From contig JAWHQI010000040.1 in the NCBI GenBank assembly GCA_033032865.1, positions 8,105,001-8,169,000 of the forward strand: 64,000 bases of DNA. The letters are read 5' to 3'. The notes beneath the pieces were generated by a model. It was not told where the DNA came from. It did no database searches and saw only the letters and a program-made list of their open reading frames with translations. The stretch is from Dactylorhiza incarnata. Lineage: Eukaryota > Streptophyta > Magnoliopsida > Asparagales > Orchidaceae. The position numbers and the translations under genes are program-made. Of the stretch, positions 34,279-45,853 are shown piece after piece (position 1 is the first letter of the stretch; every line of letters begins with the position of its first letter).

Positions 34279-36206
34279 CTAGAGAGAAGATGAGAGTAAA
34301 GATCTAGATATCCAAGAGGTACCACCCATAGAGTAAGTGGATTTCTTAGGTACCCAGATTTGTTTTAACGATCGTTGTTTTATATTCTTGCAAGAGCTAG
34401 ACGTGTGTCCAAACTTAAGACAATTTGCACACGAAATAAAGGGGGTTGAGACCCTTTTTTGAATTTCTACATTGCTCTTGCTTGATGATGTTTGAACTTT
34501 AGAGAAAACAAGCAATTTTTTAACTGTTGAGCTACCGCCGGCATTAGTGGCTAGCGACGTGCGGTAGGGCTCACTTTGATATCCGACCACAAATTTTCCA
34601 GAACCATAACATTGGTTTCCCAGAAACATATCCAAGGATTTTTTACCAATCCCGAATTTTTTTATGGCTATATTGAGGTCATGATTTTGTTTTTTAAGAA
34701 ATGTATTTTCTTGTACAATCATAACACATTTATTTTCAAAGCCCTTTTTGTTATTTTCAATTTGTAAAAGAGAGGTTTTTAGTTTTCTCTCTAAGTCCCC
34801 CTTTTCTTTTCTAGTAGTTTTGATTTGTGAGAGGGCCTTAGAAAGAGAAACTTCAAGTTCTTTTGCCTTACATAAAGAGTGCTCACACTCTTGACATGAA
34901 ACCTTTCTCTTTTCAAGGGAAATCAATTTTTTTGTGAGCTTATGATTTTCTTTAATAATCGATTCATTTTCACGATTTAATATGATATTATCTTTTATTC
35001 TTTGATCATAGGATTTGCAAGTTAGAACAAATTTATCATAGAGTTCTTCGAAGGTACGAGGAGTTACCTCAGTGTCGCTAAGAACACTGTGTTGTCATCG
35101 TTGCTTTTTGCCATTAAGCATAAGTTTGCTTCCTCCTCACTGCTTGGCTCAGACTCGTTTGACTCTTTAGAGGAAGAATCATCCCAAGTTGCGGCTTTCA
35201 ATACTTTCTTTTTCTCTTTTGCTTTGTATTGTTCTTTTTGCTCCTTTTGATACTTCGGGCACTGGCTCCGAATGTGCCCGGTCTTTATGCAGTGGTAGCA
35301 CTCTGGTGGTGGTCTTTCTTCTTCATCTTCGCTTCCTTTTCCTTTCCTTGATGAAGAGGAAGATCCCTTTCGTCGAGCATCCTTTTGAAAGTATTTTCGG
35401 AATGTGTTCCTTCTTTCAGGATTCCTGATGAACTTCCTGAAGTTCTTCACCAGGAGACCTTCTTCATCTTCATCATCATCTTCGATGCTCTCCTTCTTTG
35501 ATTTTAGTGTTAGCGCCTTTTTCTTTGGCTCTTTGTTGTATTCATCGTGTTGAATCTGGAGTTCTACCTCATGGATTTTGAGATTCCTAATAAGGTTCTC
35601 AATCTGGAGTGTTCTTAAGTTGTGCGACTCCGAGATGGCTGTCACCTTTGGATTGAACCTTAGAGGTAAAGAGCGAAGAATTTTCCTCACCAAATCCTCG
35701 TCTGAGTAGATCTTTCCAAGTGCCTTTGAAGCATTGACGATCTTGGTGAAGCGAGTGTACATCGAGTTGATGTCCTCTTCGGTATCCATCCTAAATTTTT
35801 CATATTCAGATTCTAGTTGGAATAGCTTTGCATCTTTCACCTGCGATGTACCTTCATGAGTAACTTCCAATTGATTCCAAATATTATAAGCAGTTATGCA
35901 TGCAGAAATTCTATTAAACTCAGTCCTATTTAAGGTGCAATATAAAGCGTTCATTGCTTTAGCATTATTTTTACACCTTAGTTTATCGGTATCATCCCAT
36001 TTATCTTTAGGTTTTAGTAATGTCGCCTCTCCCACTACAGTTGTAGGAGGAGAGTACCGAACTTCTACCATGTTCCATACTTCTACATCCATGGTCATAA
36101 GAAAACACATCATTTGATTTTTCCAGTAGTTGAAATCTTACCCAGAAAAGAGAGGTGGTCGACTAACCCCTTGACCCTCTGGAAAAGCGAGATCATGAGA
36201 CGCCAT
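34279..36206 (-). pseudogene. gag: gag of element E with two CCHC knuckles
   Basis: The ATG at 36206 (MASHDLAF) follows the PBS by about 35 bases. An in-frame TAA at 36140-36138 interrupts residue 23; the frame then continues to 35064. It holds the UBN2-type gag domain (KLFQLESEYEKFRM, YTRFTKIVN, LRSLPLRFNPKV) and a first knuckle CYHCIKTGHIRSQC. After a frameshift near 35060-34927 comes a coiled-coil region and a second knuckle, CANCLKFGHTSSSC, then QIWVPKKSTYSMGG. Gag forms the particle and binds the RNA. Compared with B and C, E has an extra central block with both knuckles. A CpG word of the LTR type is embedded in the coding region at about 34535-34568. Confidence 0.9.
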
Positions 36207-36240
36207 TATTCCCGGTTGTTAAGCCGATTGGAATAAAACC

Positions 36241-36252
36241 GCTCTGATACCA
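36241..36252 (-). promoter_or_regulatory. Primer-binding site of E
   Basis: Minus strand TGGTATCAGAGC, two bases from the LTR end; initiator tRNA-Met type. Confidence 0.9.
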
Positions 36253-36254
36253 CT

Positions 36255-37337
36255 TTTTGGATCGGTAGGCGCCCTTAGAGGGGGGGTGAATAAAGGGTTT
36301 TTAAAATTTATATTATATTTTGAAAAGCTTTGAAATAATGCGTGATTAAGACAGTGAGAAATCAAGTAAAACAATTGAAATAAAGTAGAGACATGTTTTA
36401 TTAATATGAAATAAGGTTTTACAAAAGTTGATTTCTATAACACTAGAAATCCATGGCGAATAATAGTAAACTCCTTTTGTTTTCTATCCCAACTCGCATC
36501 CCCACGAACCAGTGGCCCTAGCCTATCCTTCCCGGATTCGGCCTCAAGCCGCTCTAGCCAACCCTTCCCCGGATATGGCCTCGAGCACCCCCTAGACCTA
36601 ACCTAGATCTAGTCGCCAACACGAGGCGAATTTCCGCCCTAAGTCCTACCCAGACCTAGTCACCAACACGAGGCGATTTCTCGAACCGATTATAAGAAAT
36701 ATGAAATGAAAATAATTAAAACTCCCTCTTAAAGAACTTCTGAAGTTGGAGACGAAGATCCGCTGTAGAATAAGCGTTGTAGAAGCGGACATCGTTTGGA
36801 TCCGGCGTGAAGAGATTCTCCTTCAGAAAATTGCAGAGCTTTGGTAGGACATCAACTTTCGGCCAAGGCAGCCTCTGGAATTCTAGCACTCAATCTCTCT
36901 CCCTGATGTGTGTTCGAAATGAGAGAAGAGGGGTCCTATTTATAGCCTCAGCGCTAGCGCCTGCGCTAGTGCTACCGTCGGCGCTATCCCATTTTAGGAC
37001 ATATTCTGCGCTGCAGAATCTTCAATCCAAGGAAACATTTCTCTCTTGCCTTCTATGCTCCGCGCTACCGCCTGCGCTATCGGCTACCGCCAGGCGTTAT
37101 CTCCTTCTATATGTGCTCCCGGAATTGCTCAGATCATTGCTAGTGTCAGGCGCTAGGTGATACCGTCGGCGCTAGTAGGAGTGTTGGATTTGATGGCTCA
37201 AATTTGGGGGCAACCTTCTTATATAATCCTTGAGTCATATGGACTTTGTTTTCCTGCACACTTAAACACACAAGATCAAATACACATAGGATTTGTTATT
37301 CTCAAACCTAGGAGATGCGGAAGACCATGTTCCAACA
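36255..37337 (-). repeat. 5' LTR of element E
   Basis: 1083 bases. On the plus strand its first TG has become TT (36255-36256), so the minus-strand end reads AA instead of CA. TATA box at 36945-36937 on the minus strand, word array 36948-37180 just upstream. Visibly close to the 3' LTR, with more differences than between the C LTRs. Confidence 0.92.
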
Positions 37338-37342
37338 CGTAA
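37338..37342. repeat. Probable target-site duplication of E, right
   Basis: CGTAA, four of five matching CGTAC at 27994-27998. Confidence 0.6.
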
Positions 37343-38167
37343 ATGGAGCGCATACATAGATAAGATGTTAAAACAGTTCAACATTCTTGATTCTAAGAAA
37401 GGATTATTGCCCATGTAATGTGGTGCAGATCTCTTTAAGACTCAATGTCCTAAATCTCAGGAAGGTAGAGACCACATGATTTTGATTTCATATGCTTCTG
37501 CAATTAAATCAATAATGTATGCAATGTTTTTTACTCGTCCTGATGTCTCATATGCATTAAACATGACTAGCAGATAATAGTCAGATCCACGTGAATTACA
37601 CTGGATGGTGGTCAAGACTATCTTAAAGAACCTAAGAAGGACTAAGAATGTATTCTTGGTATATAGTGGTGTGGATGAGCTGGTTGCAAAATGTTATATT
37701 GATGTCAGTTTCCAAACTAATAAGGACAATTTGAAGCCTCAATTAGGTTATATGTTTTGCTTAAATGGAGGTGTTGTAAGATAAAAGTGTTCAAAGTAAG
37801 AAACAGTAGTTGATATCACTTAAGATGTTGAGTATATCATTGATGTTAATGTAGCAAAGGAGGCTATTTGGATTTGTAAGTTCATCAATAAGCTTAATGT
37901 AGTTCCTAACGTTATTAGTCTGGAACAACTTTATTGTGACAATAATGGAACCATTGCACAGGCAAGAAACCTAGACCCCATCAGTTCTCCAAGCATATAC
38001 ATAGGCGATTCTATCTCATTCGAGAGATCATCGATAAAGGAGATATGATTATATGACAAATACCAACTGACGACATTGCAGATCCACTAACGAAAGCTCT
38101 TCCTCAGAGAAATCATGATGGTCATATTAGATCACTCGGTATTAGATGCATGCATGATCAATTTTAG
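37343..38167 (+). pseudogene. pol: J: decayed copia RT C-terminus and RNase H
   Basis: Without correcting it, the plus strand still shows YIDKMLKQFNILDSKKGLL, then YASAIKSIMYAMFFTRPDV, then a run with CLNGG and, near 37935, LYCDNNGTIAQA, the third RNase H motif. Several TAA/TAG stops and at least one frameshift break it. The YASAI...MYAM...TRPD signature is that of Tork/Angela-type copia elements, not Sireviruses. The piece begins abruptly beside the E insertion site; the RT core is not found on the other side of E (27543-27998), so it was truncated before or during that insertion. The G repeats follow it. Confidence 0.82.
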
Positions 38168-38217
38168 AGGGAAACTTGATGATTTAAGCTTTGCCTGTTT
38201 TATTCTCTAACGATGAC

Positions 38218-39332
38218 TAGTAATATTGTTTCATTTATAAGCTTAAGGCACCTATTATTATTATATTTATTCTTTTCTATAGTGATAGTATTATTAAATA
38301 TAATGATTGTCTTTAGAATATTTATTTCCACAAATATTCAAGTGTGTGACTTAAATATGAGAATATGTGTTATAAATGAAATATTTTTCATAAAACGCCC
38401 TTACTCAAGGTATTATTGTAGATTGAACAATAATGATACATTAAGACAAGTATGTCGGTTGACTGATAACCGAGTCTCATAGGTCATAATATTGGATATC
38501 AAGTAGTCATTGGGTACTTGTCAGAGAAAAAGTGTATTGGTCATGACCTACAATGAGATTACTTTGCAGATTGTTATGTGTCATAAGCAGTTCTTATGGT
38601 ATCAATGGTATAGTATTTGACCTAAAGTCATTATAGTCATTACATTAGGAGAATTGCGCTTTGATGTTAATTAAAGTCTTCCTTGAAAAATATTGATGAT
38701 AAGGTTGAATGTTCGGTGAATTGAAAATCATGTAGGTAATTTTGAGTAGTGTAGATGAAATTTATCTCTCTTATATAACATAAGTGATGTCTATGAGGCC
38801 CTTGATGGAGTGAGTCTATAAATGTATGGTCGTGCTATATTGATTCAATATATAATATTTAGCCCATTTATTTGATATTAAAAAGATTGAATTATAAAGA
38901 GAATGACACATTTTATGCCTTGAGTTCAGCCTGGATGTCAAGGACAAAGGTTGCATTAGAACATTGGTTACTAACAAGATCTAATTAAGTTACCAACTCA
39001 GGTATTACTTGATTACCAATGATGCATTACTAAAAGACACTCATTTTTTGTGAGACTATGGTTCATACACTCTAGCTCAAGCTGAAAATTATTTGAATTT
39101 GTGATCAGAAGTAATCAAGGCTATTCTTACTGTTAACGTAATATGAACTATAGGGATACACATTAAGAATGTACATAAATAGGATAAATGATTGTGTTGG
39201 TTTTATTTATATTAAATATAAATGAAAAACCAAATCCAAAATTGTGTATATATGGTATTTAATTAATTGGAAATTAAATAAATAGGAATCAAGGCTTGTC
39301 GTTTGTTGAATTAGATTCAAAATGGTTGTACT
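38218..39332 (+). repeat. G copy 1, left part (1.85-kb direct repeat)
   Basis: It starts TAGTAATATTGTTTC about 50 bases after the J RNase H and matches 46606-47692 closely. It is interrupted by element F after the GTACT duplication and resumes at 45854. Its place right after RNase H suggests it is the 3' LTR of the J element, though no TG/CA edges are left. Confidence 0.75.
39328..39332. repeat. Target-site duplication of element F, left
   Basis: GTACT, repeated at 45849-45853; the uninterrupted site in G copy 2 (around 47687) has a single GTACT. Confidence 0.95.
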
Positions 39333-40936
39333 TGATGAGTCCCAATTATAAAGGGTTTTTCGGACTCATCTGGGCCTGTTTTCTAACTCGTGCACTACAC
39401 TTTCAGTTTTAAAAGGCTCATATTTGCTTTAGTTATCACATTACACATAGTGCACTCTTTTCGCCTATCGGGGTATGCAATTGCGCATTCTGTGCTGGGG
39501 GTATGCCTTTGGGGGCTCCCCATGTCTTTCCTGCTATTATTATGGGTGTTATTCTTATTTCCGGTGTCGTTGGTGCTTTGATTATGATTGTGTATAGGTG
39601 GATTATGCCCTTGAGCTGAGCATTACAATCTAGGTAAATCGCACGACCGTGCGATTATTGTTAACGCAATTGTGTAATTTACTCAGAGATGTTAGTGATG
39701 ATGCTTATCGTGCATTTTCCTTAACGTACGATTGAATTCAATCGTGCGTGAAGGAAAACGCACGACCTACCTGGAAGCATGAACAATCGGCAGCATGTCT
39801 TACACCGTGCATTTTTGGTTGCGCACGAGCATTCCGCTCGTGCGTGAACAAAAATGCACGACCTTCCTGTAGCTCCATGCAATGTTTATCTATGTCAATC
39901 GCACGTCCCAAAATGCACGATCGTGCATTTTGATCGGGTGTTTCTTAATTTAACGCCTTTATTTAAGCGAGCAGGTTCAGTCGACCTATGATCCATTTTT
40001 TTAGGGAAGCACTGTTTCTTTCGCTCCAGCACGCCACTTTCGTCGCTCCATCACCGCCCACCTTCGGGAGGAGCTCCGGCCGCCATTCTCTTGAAATCTC
40101 TAGCCAGAGCATCCTCTTGGCCTCCTCCATTGTTCATGCACCTCCAAAGCTCTATTTTGAAGGATTCCTTGTTGCATACGTGAAGTTCTCCGCCGAGTTC
40201 AAAAGAAAGATGATTGACGGAGAAGACAGGTAAACTAGAAGGAAGTGACAACTCCTCTCCGTACCCCGGACGGCAGTTGGATCCCGATCTCGGACAAGGA
40301 TTGACAACACTAGATTTTGGTTGTGAACCTCTGGTGAGTTTCTGACCCTTTGGTTGTAATCTCACCCCCTTCATATTGTAGTACTGTTTTCCTTTATTAT
40401 TTTTGTGTATGGATAATGTATGCTAAACTGTGTTATGTCATTTAGTATATTTCATGTCTATGTGAAGTATCTTTGTGGTCTATGTTAGTGAGGAGCGCCC
40501 CTGCCCACCATCCATTTATCCATCACGATCGTGTGTCGCACTAGCAATTGCTAGTAGTGTGCTTGTTGACGAGGTGCTTGCGATCCTCATTCCGCTGGTG
40601 CACATCATTCCATCCGCCTAGCGAAGTAGTGCATAGCGGCCTGCATAGTTTCCATCCACCCAGTGAAGCAGCGCATAGCGACCTGCCTAGGAGTAGTTTA
40701 ATTCTTTTCTATTATTTTTCCACAATCCAAATCACCCCTTTTTCGAAATCCATCCCACCTAAAGGACTTCAATCTCAAGTCCTTCCTCGATTGATATCTC
40801 CACCTTATTGTGTTCCTTTGAGATCGATACTTGGGGATTCACTCCCATATTTTATATTACTTGAACGATCGGTACACTACCGTTTCGTGTCGCAGTCTTG
40901 CTACCACCTATAGCGGTGTGCGAGATTCGCGCATCA
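39333..40936 (+). repeat. 5' LTR of element F
   Basis: TGATGAGTCCC...GCGCATCA. Palindromic CG-rich words occupy 39635-39935 and end at a TATA-like TATTTAAG at 39960. Confidence 0.93.
39635..39967 (+). promoter_or_regulatory. CACGA/TCGTG palindrome array and TATA-like box, F 5' LTR
   Basis: Inverted pairs include CGCACGACCGTGCG near 39645 and GCACGAGC/GCTCGTGC near 39823-39843. At 39910-39931 a perfect 22-base palindrome (AAAATGCACGA and its reverse complement) lies 28 bases before TATTTAAG. Both are kept in the 3' LTR (palindrome at 44820-44841). Confidence 0.75.
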
Positions 40937-40942
40937 AGTTTT

Positions 40943-40960
40943 TGGCGATGTTGTCGGAGA
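40943..40960 (+). promoter_or_regulatory. tRNA-Asp-type primer-binding site of F
   Basis: TGGCGATGTTGTCGGAGA matches 14 of 18 bases of the usual tRNA-Asp complement of plant gypsy elements. Three of the four differences are C-to-T or G-to-A changes. Confidence 0.7.
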
Positions 40961-41192
40961 ACACAGTCGTGTGAGTTTCTGGTGAGGGAGTCGAGAGATA
41001 GAAGCTCTTTTCCATTTGTTTATACCATTTTCTTCTTTGTATTAGTTCTTAGAATTTGTCGTTTTAAATTTCCTTTTTTTTCCTTATCTATTTTGTGATT
41101 TATCTAAAGCAGGCATTCATTTTTTAATTCTTGCGTGTAGTTAATTTTTGCAAAGAAATTTTATTTGTTGGTGAATTCTCCGCCACTACACC

Positions 41193-42419
41193 ATGTTTTC
41201 TGCTTTGAATATCCACTCTAAATGGTGTGGAGATTATAATCATTCAACTGATAAATGCCCCGCTGGAGATAGTGGGCATAATTCTCGAGGCCTAGTGTAT
41301 GGAGCACGGTCCTCTTACGGTACTTCATACACCGTGCCCAACTCTTGTGGTCAGTCTTCTTCACCACATTTACCGTTTTTATATTCCTCTCCGACCCGAC
41401 TGGACCGAGGAGTAATGGAAAATGGTGTTTGTGTTGTCGTAGCACTGAGCACGCATTGAAAGATTGCGCAGAATTTCAGCGCCAGATGGAGGAAGATGAA
41501 CTTGATATTCTTATCGTTCCATCCACGTCTCATTTGGGTGCTCATTCTGATTCTGATGATATATTCGCAGTACCACCTTGTCTATGGGGTACTGCTGCGG
41601 ATATCCCCATCAGACTTTCTGCTGATCGGTGTGACGACATGGTGAAGACTTATCTCCTGGTGCATTCATCACTTCTTTTGGATTCACCACCGGAGGAACC
41701 TGTGTACACTTTCTCTGATGATGTTATTACCTCTGTTCCTCCGCTTTCTTTGCAAGAAATCTCTGCACCAATTTTTTTGTGAGTTGGTTGATGAAGTCAG
41801 GCAGGAAGTTCATTCGAAGCCTGAGGATATGCCAAAGTGGGACGAGGATGTTATTCTCTCTGATGGGGAGTGTGACTCCTTGGAACACGATGACGCACCG
41901 AGGTGGGATGAGGAGGAAACCCTTTCTGATGAGGAGGTTTGCACTTCCTTATCGGAGGAGGAGGTCCAACTCAACACCGAGGACTTCGAGCTTTCATACT
42001 TCCCTCGCTACGACTCATATGATACCGACAGTGATCTATGCTTGGATCCTGCTGGGAGTGAGACCGGGACCACTCCCGTAATTGATGATTATTTAAGTTT
42101 TTCATCTCTTTTATTTTCTGACCCCCCTTCTTCATATGAGCCTATGTAGGTTGAGTCTTCACAGGTACTTCAGGAGGACTTGGAGCATTTTGCTCAGGTC
42201 AATGATGAGTGTATCCTCCCATGTGAGGAGGTTGATCCCCCCTCCATAATGGAAGCCTCATTCATTGCCTTCTCCTCTTGCCACCTCCCTAAAGACGACA
42301 CCTTGTTGGGCAACGATGTTTTTGGTGAGATTTGTGAGGAGTACTCCTCCTCCTCTTCTTACTTTTTATTCCCTCTACCTATGAAGAGCGGGTATTATTT
42401 ATATTTAGGTAGGGAGTAA
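41193..42419 (+). pseudogene. Acidic zinc-knuckle ORF of element F, broken
   Basis: The ATG at 41193 opens a frame with a Cys/His cluster CGDYNHSTDKC; a frameshift near 41400 moves to a frame with a canonical CCHC knuckle, CLCCRSTEHALKDC. A second frameshift near 41760 leads to an Asp/Glu-rich block (PKWDEDVILSDGE, PRWDEEETLSDEE), a TAG at 42147-42149 and about 80 further residues to 42419. The knuckle suggests a gag-like RNA-binding role. The acidic repeats of the type WDE-(E/D)-x-(I/T)-LSD are unlike any gag I recognise. The breaks are few, so the frame was probably coding until recently. Alternative: the fused ends of a gag and another ORF after an internal deletion. Confidence 0.6.
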
Positions 42420-44231
42420 CTGTTCTGTCGCCATATCGGTACCCGCTACCGACATGCATATTAGAACAGTTACCTATTCATTTCCTTTTCCATACTCTCA
42501 TCAGCTAGAACTCTTAAAGTTCTGAATAAGTTGTGCTGGGAGGACAATAACCCCAGTAGTTATCTTACTTTTTCTTGCATTTTTATTCTATCTAGTTTGT
42601 TCAGTTAGTTGTATTTTTTTTAGTTTGTCTATTTTCTTTTGTTTTGGAGGAGCTCACCCCTGCAGGTACTCTTTCTGATGGAGGATGCAGTGGCTTGATA
42701 TTGGTGTACACGCGTCTTCTGGTATGCTCACTCGCTGAGCATTGGGTACTTTCTTCCCCTAGTTTTATTTTGAATTGCACAGCCATATATTGTGTTGGAT
42801 TGTGTAGTTTAAGTCCGGGGGAGAGTCATTTTATGTACCCACTCACGTGCACTATTGCATAGCTTGCTAAAAGTTTTTATTTAAGATGTTTTATTCATTT
42901 TCGTTGCACACCACAGCACCCACTTGAGCGTGTACTTAGTTGTTGACAAGTCATGAGTTGAACTCATTCTTTTGTGTGATTTGTGAAGGTCTAGATGCTG
43001 GCTTAAGATTATGTAATGGAGTAAAATGTTGACTAATGCAGTGCTCCTAGTCGAGTGCTCATGGTTTGCATAGAAATACCTGTAGAGTAGATTTTTCTTT
43101 ACACTATTAGTTTTATACATTTCTATTAATGTAAATACTATTTACTCTACTCAATTGGTGAATCTGGTGCGAATCAAAAGGTAGCATAGGGATGTGTGTA
43201 AAGTATCATTAGACGCATATTGCTCGAGCCGGGAGGAAGGATAATCTTTCTCGGTGGCTAAGAATTTGCCCCCAAGCGATTCTTGAAGTATAGGCAAGGA
43301 TAGTTCTGTTGTGCGAGAATGACATTGGTCATCATTTTGGCCCGGTTGAACCTTTGTGTCATTCCTGATATCTTCCCTCGCTAGCCCCTTTGTGCCTACC
43401 CCTTCCTCTTGATTCAGCTCCACTTTTATCTCACCAAAGCTTAAAAGCCGATCCTAGTCGCACACACAAATCTGAGCTTTAGTCTTGTTTTCTTTTCATT
43501 CTTGGGGTGTTGATGTGGTAATTTTTATAGTGGAAATTGTGGTTATGTTCATTGATTTTGTGCTGAAAAGAAAAGAAAGAAAAAGAAAGAAAAAATATAT
43601 AAATAAATTGATTGAGAAAAAAAGTGTTGAAATGAGAAAAATTCTAAATTGAATATTATTTGAAATATTGGGAATAGGTGGTGCACACACCCATGTTGCA
43701 TAAGTCTATGTTTGGTGGTGTGGTGCACTTGCATTCAATGTTGGTATGCCGGGAGTTATAATAAAGCTCATTTGGGTTTAGGTGTACCAAGCCTTCGTAT
43801 TTATCTTTGTTTACCTCACCGTAACCCAAGCCCCACTTAAAACCTAAAGTCCTACCCACTCGCACTACGAACCAATCTAGTGTCATGGAGAGAATGTGAC
43901 CGGTCGAGCTTATGGTCTTTAACACCGATGGATTTCGGTGGAGTTTGTTCGGTATCCCAACTTTGGCAATGCTCGTCTCAGCGATTATTTTACTTTCTTT
44001 GTATGTGTGATGGAATGATTCACCGTGACTCCCATTTTGAGTAGAATTAATATTTATTTACTCTATTAGAAATTTATAAACTATGTGTATAATTAGAAAT
44101 CTTCTCTACTATTTTTCTATGCACATGAGCATGCGACTTCGCATGGTACTCCATTTTGTAATTTATAGCTAGCTATCCCATTTTCCCCATCTGCATAGAA
44201 TGGTTTGCTCGGGACGCGCAAATGGTTAAGT
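42420..44231 (+). other. Non-coding 3' internal region of F
   Basis: No sense coding. A PPT-like TCCGGGGGAGAG is at 42812-42825. Two short antisense ORFs (43423-43151 and 43925-43656) exist; some Tat-type gypsy elements carry antisense ORFs here, but these are too short and unlike known ones to call. Confidence 0.55.
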
Positions 44232-44241
44232 CTGGGGGTGT
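44232..44241 (+). promoter_or_regulatory. Polypurine tract of F
   Basis: TCTGGGGGTG directly before the 3' LTR, the usual form in this gypsy group. Confidence 0.8.
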
Positions 44242-45848
44242 GATGAGTCCCAATTATATAGGGTTTTTCGGACTCATCTGGGCCTGTTTTCTCACTCGTG
44301 CACTACACTTTCAGCATTAAAACGCTCATATTTTCTTTAGTTATCACTTTACACATAATGCACTCTTTTCGCCTATCAGGGTATGAAATTGCGCATTCTG
44401 TGCTTAGGGTATGCCTTTGGGGGCTCCCCATACATTTCATGTTGTTATTATGGATGTTATTCTTATTTTCGGTGTGGTTGGTGCTTTGATTTTGATTGTG
44501 TACAGGTGGATTATGCCCTTGAGCTGAGCATTGCAATCTGGGTAAATCGCACAACCGTGTGATTATTGTTAACGCGCGATCGTGTGATTTTCTCAGAGAT
44601 GTTTGTGATGATGCTCATCGTGCATTTTCCTTAACGCATGAGTGAATCCAATCGTGCATGAAGGAAAATGAACGACCTACCTAGAAGCATGAAAAATCGG
44701 CAGTCTGTCTTACCCCGTGCATTTTTGGTCGCGCACGAGCATTCCGCTCGTGCATGAACAAAAAAACACGACCTTCCTGTAGCTCCGGGCGCTTTTTATC
44801 TCTATCAATCGCACGTCCCAAAATGCACGATCGTGCATTTTGATCGTGTGTTTCTTAATTTAACGCATCTATTTAAGCGCGGAGGTTCAGTCGGCCTAGG
44901 ATCAATTTTTTTAAGGAAGCACCGTTTATTTCGCTCCAGCCCGCCACTTTTGTCGCTCCATCACCGCCCACCTTCGGGAGGAGCTCCAGCCGCCATTCTC
45001 TTGCAAATCTCTAGCCGGAGCATCCTCTTGGCCTCCTCCATTGTTCATGCACCTCCAAAGCTCTATTTTGAGGGATTCCTTGCTACATACGTGAAGTTCT
45101 CTGGCAAGGTCAGAAGCAAAGATGATTGACGGAGAAGCCGGGTAAACTAGAAGGAAGTGAGAACTCCTCTCCGTACCCCGGACTGCGGTTGGAGCTCGAG
45201 CTCGGACAAGGATTGACAACCCTAGATTTCGGCCGTGAACCTCCGATGAGTCTCCGCCCCTTTGGTTGTAATCTCACCACCTTCATATTGTAGTACTGTT
45301 TTCCTTTATTATTTGTGCGTATAGATAATGTATGCTAAACTGTGTTATGCTATTTAGTATATTTCATGTCTATGTGAAGTATCTTTGTAGTCTATGTTAG
45401 TGAGGAGCTCCCATGTCCACCATCCATTTATCCATCACGGTCGTGTGCCGCACTAGCAATTGCTAGTAGCGTGCTTATTGACGAGGAGCTTGCGACCCTC
45501 ATTCCACCAGTGCAAATCAAACCATCTGCCTAGCGAAGTAGTGCATAGCGGACTGCATAGTTTCCATCCACCCAGCGAAGCAGCGCATAGCGGCCTTCCT
45601 AGGAGTAGTTTAATTCTTTTCTTTTATTTTTCCATAATCCAAATCACCCTTTTTTCGCAATCCATCTGACCTAAAGGACTTCAATCTCAAGTCCTTCCTT
45701 GATAGATAAATCCACCTTACTGTGTTCCTTTGAGATCGATACTTGGGGATTCACTCCCACATTTTATATTACTTGAATGATCAGTACACTGCCATTTTGT
45801 GCCGCAGTCTTGCTACCACCTATAGTGGTGTGCGAGATTCGCACATCA
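44242..45848 (+). repeat. 3' LTR of element F
   Basis: 1607 bases, near identical to the 5' LTR; ends CACATCA. The palindrome at 44820-44841 and TATTTAAG at 44870 are conserved. Confidence 0.93.
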
Positions 45849-45853
45849 GTACT
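45849..45853. repeat. Target-site duplication of element F, right
   Basis: GTACT, matching 39328-39332. Confidence 0.95.

Larger units (their letters stand above)
27999..37337 (-). mobile_element. Element E: full-length Opie/Ji-like Sirevirus, decayed
   Basis: 9339 bases on the minus strand: 5' LTR (37337-36255), PBS, gag, protease remnant, integrase, RT, RNase H, non-coding 3' region, PPT and 3' LTR (29079-27999). The order protease-integrase-RT-RNase H is that of Ty1/copia. It is flanked by CGTAC and CGTAA, a 4-of-5 target duplication. Stops and frameshifts in every gene make it inactive, but it shows what an autonomous relative of B and C looked like. Confidence 0.93.
39333..45848 (+). 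mobile_element. Element F: non-autonomous gypsy-like LTR element
   Basis: 6516 bases: LTRs of 1604 and 1607 bases starting TGATGAGTCC and ending CATCA, a tRNA-Asp-type PBS, a damaged acidic ORF with a zinc knuckle, and a PPT TCTGGGGGTG. It is bounded by GTACT duplications, and G copy 2 shows the empty site. No protease, RT or integrase is encoded. A tRNA-Asp PBS and TGATGA LTR start are common in non-chromovirus gypsy elements (Tat/Athila groups); assignment beyond that is inference. Confidence 0.9.

Noticed and set aside
43151..43925. Antisense ORFs in element F as a Retand-like antisense gene
   Set aside because: Two short unlinked frames with no recognisable domain; nothing beyond position supports them.
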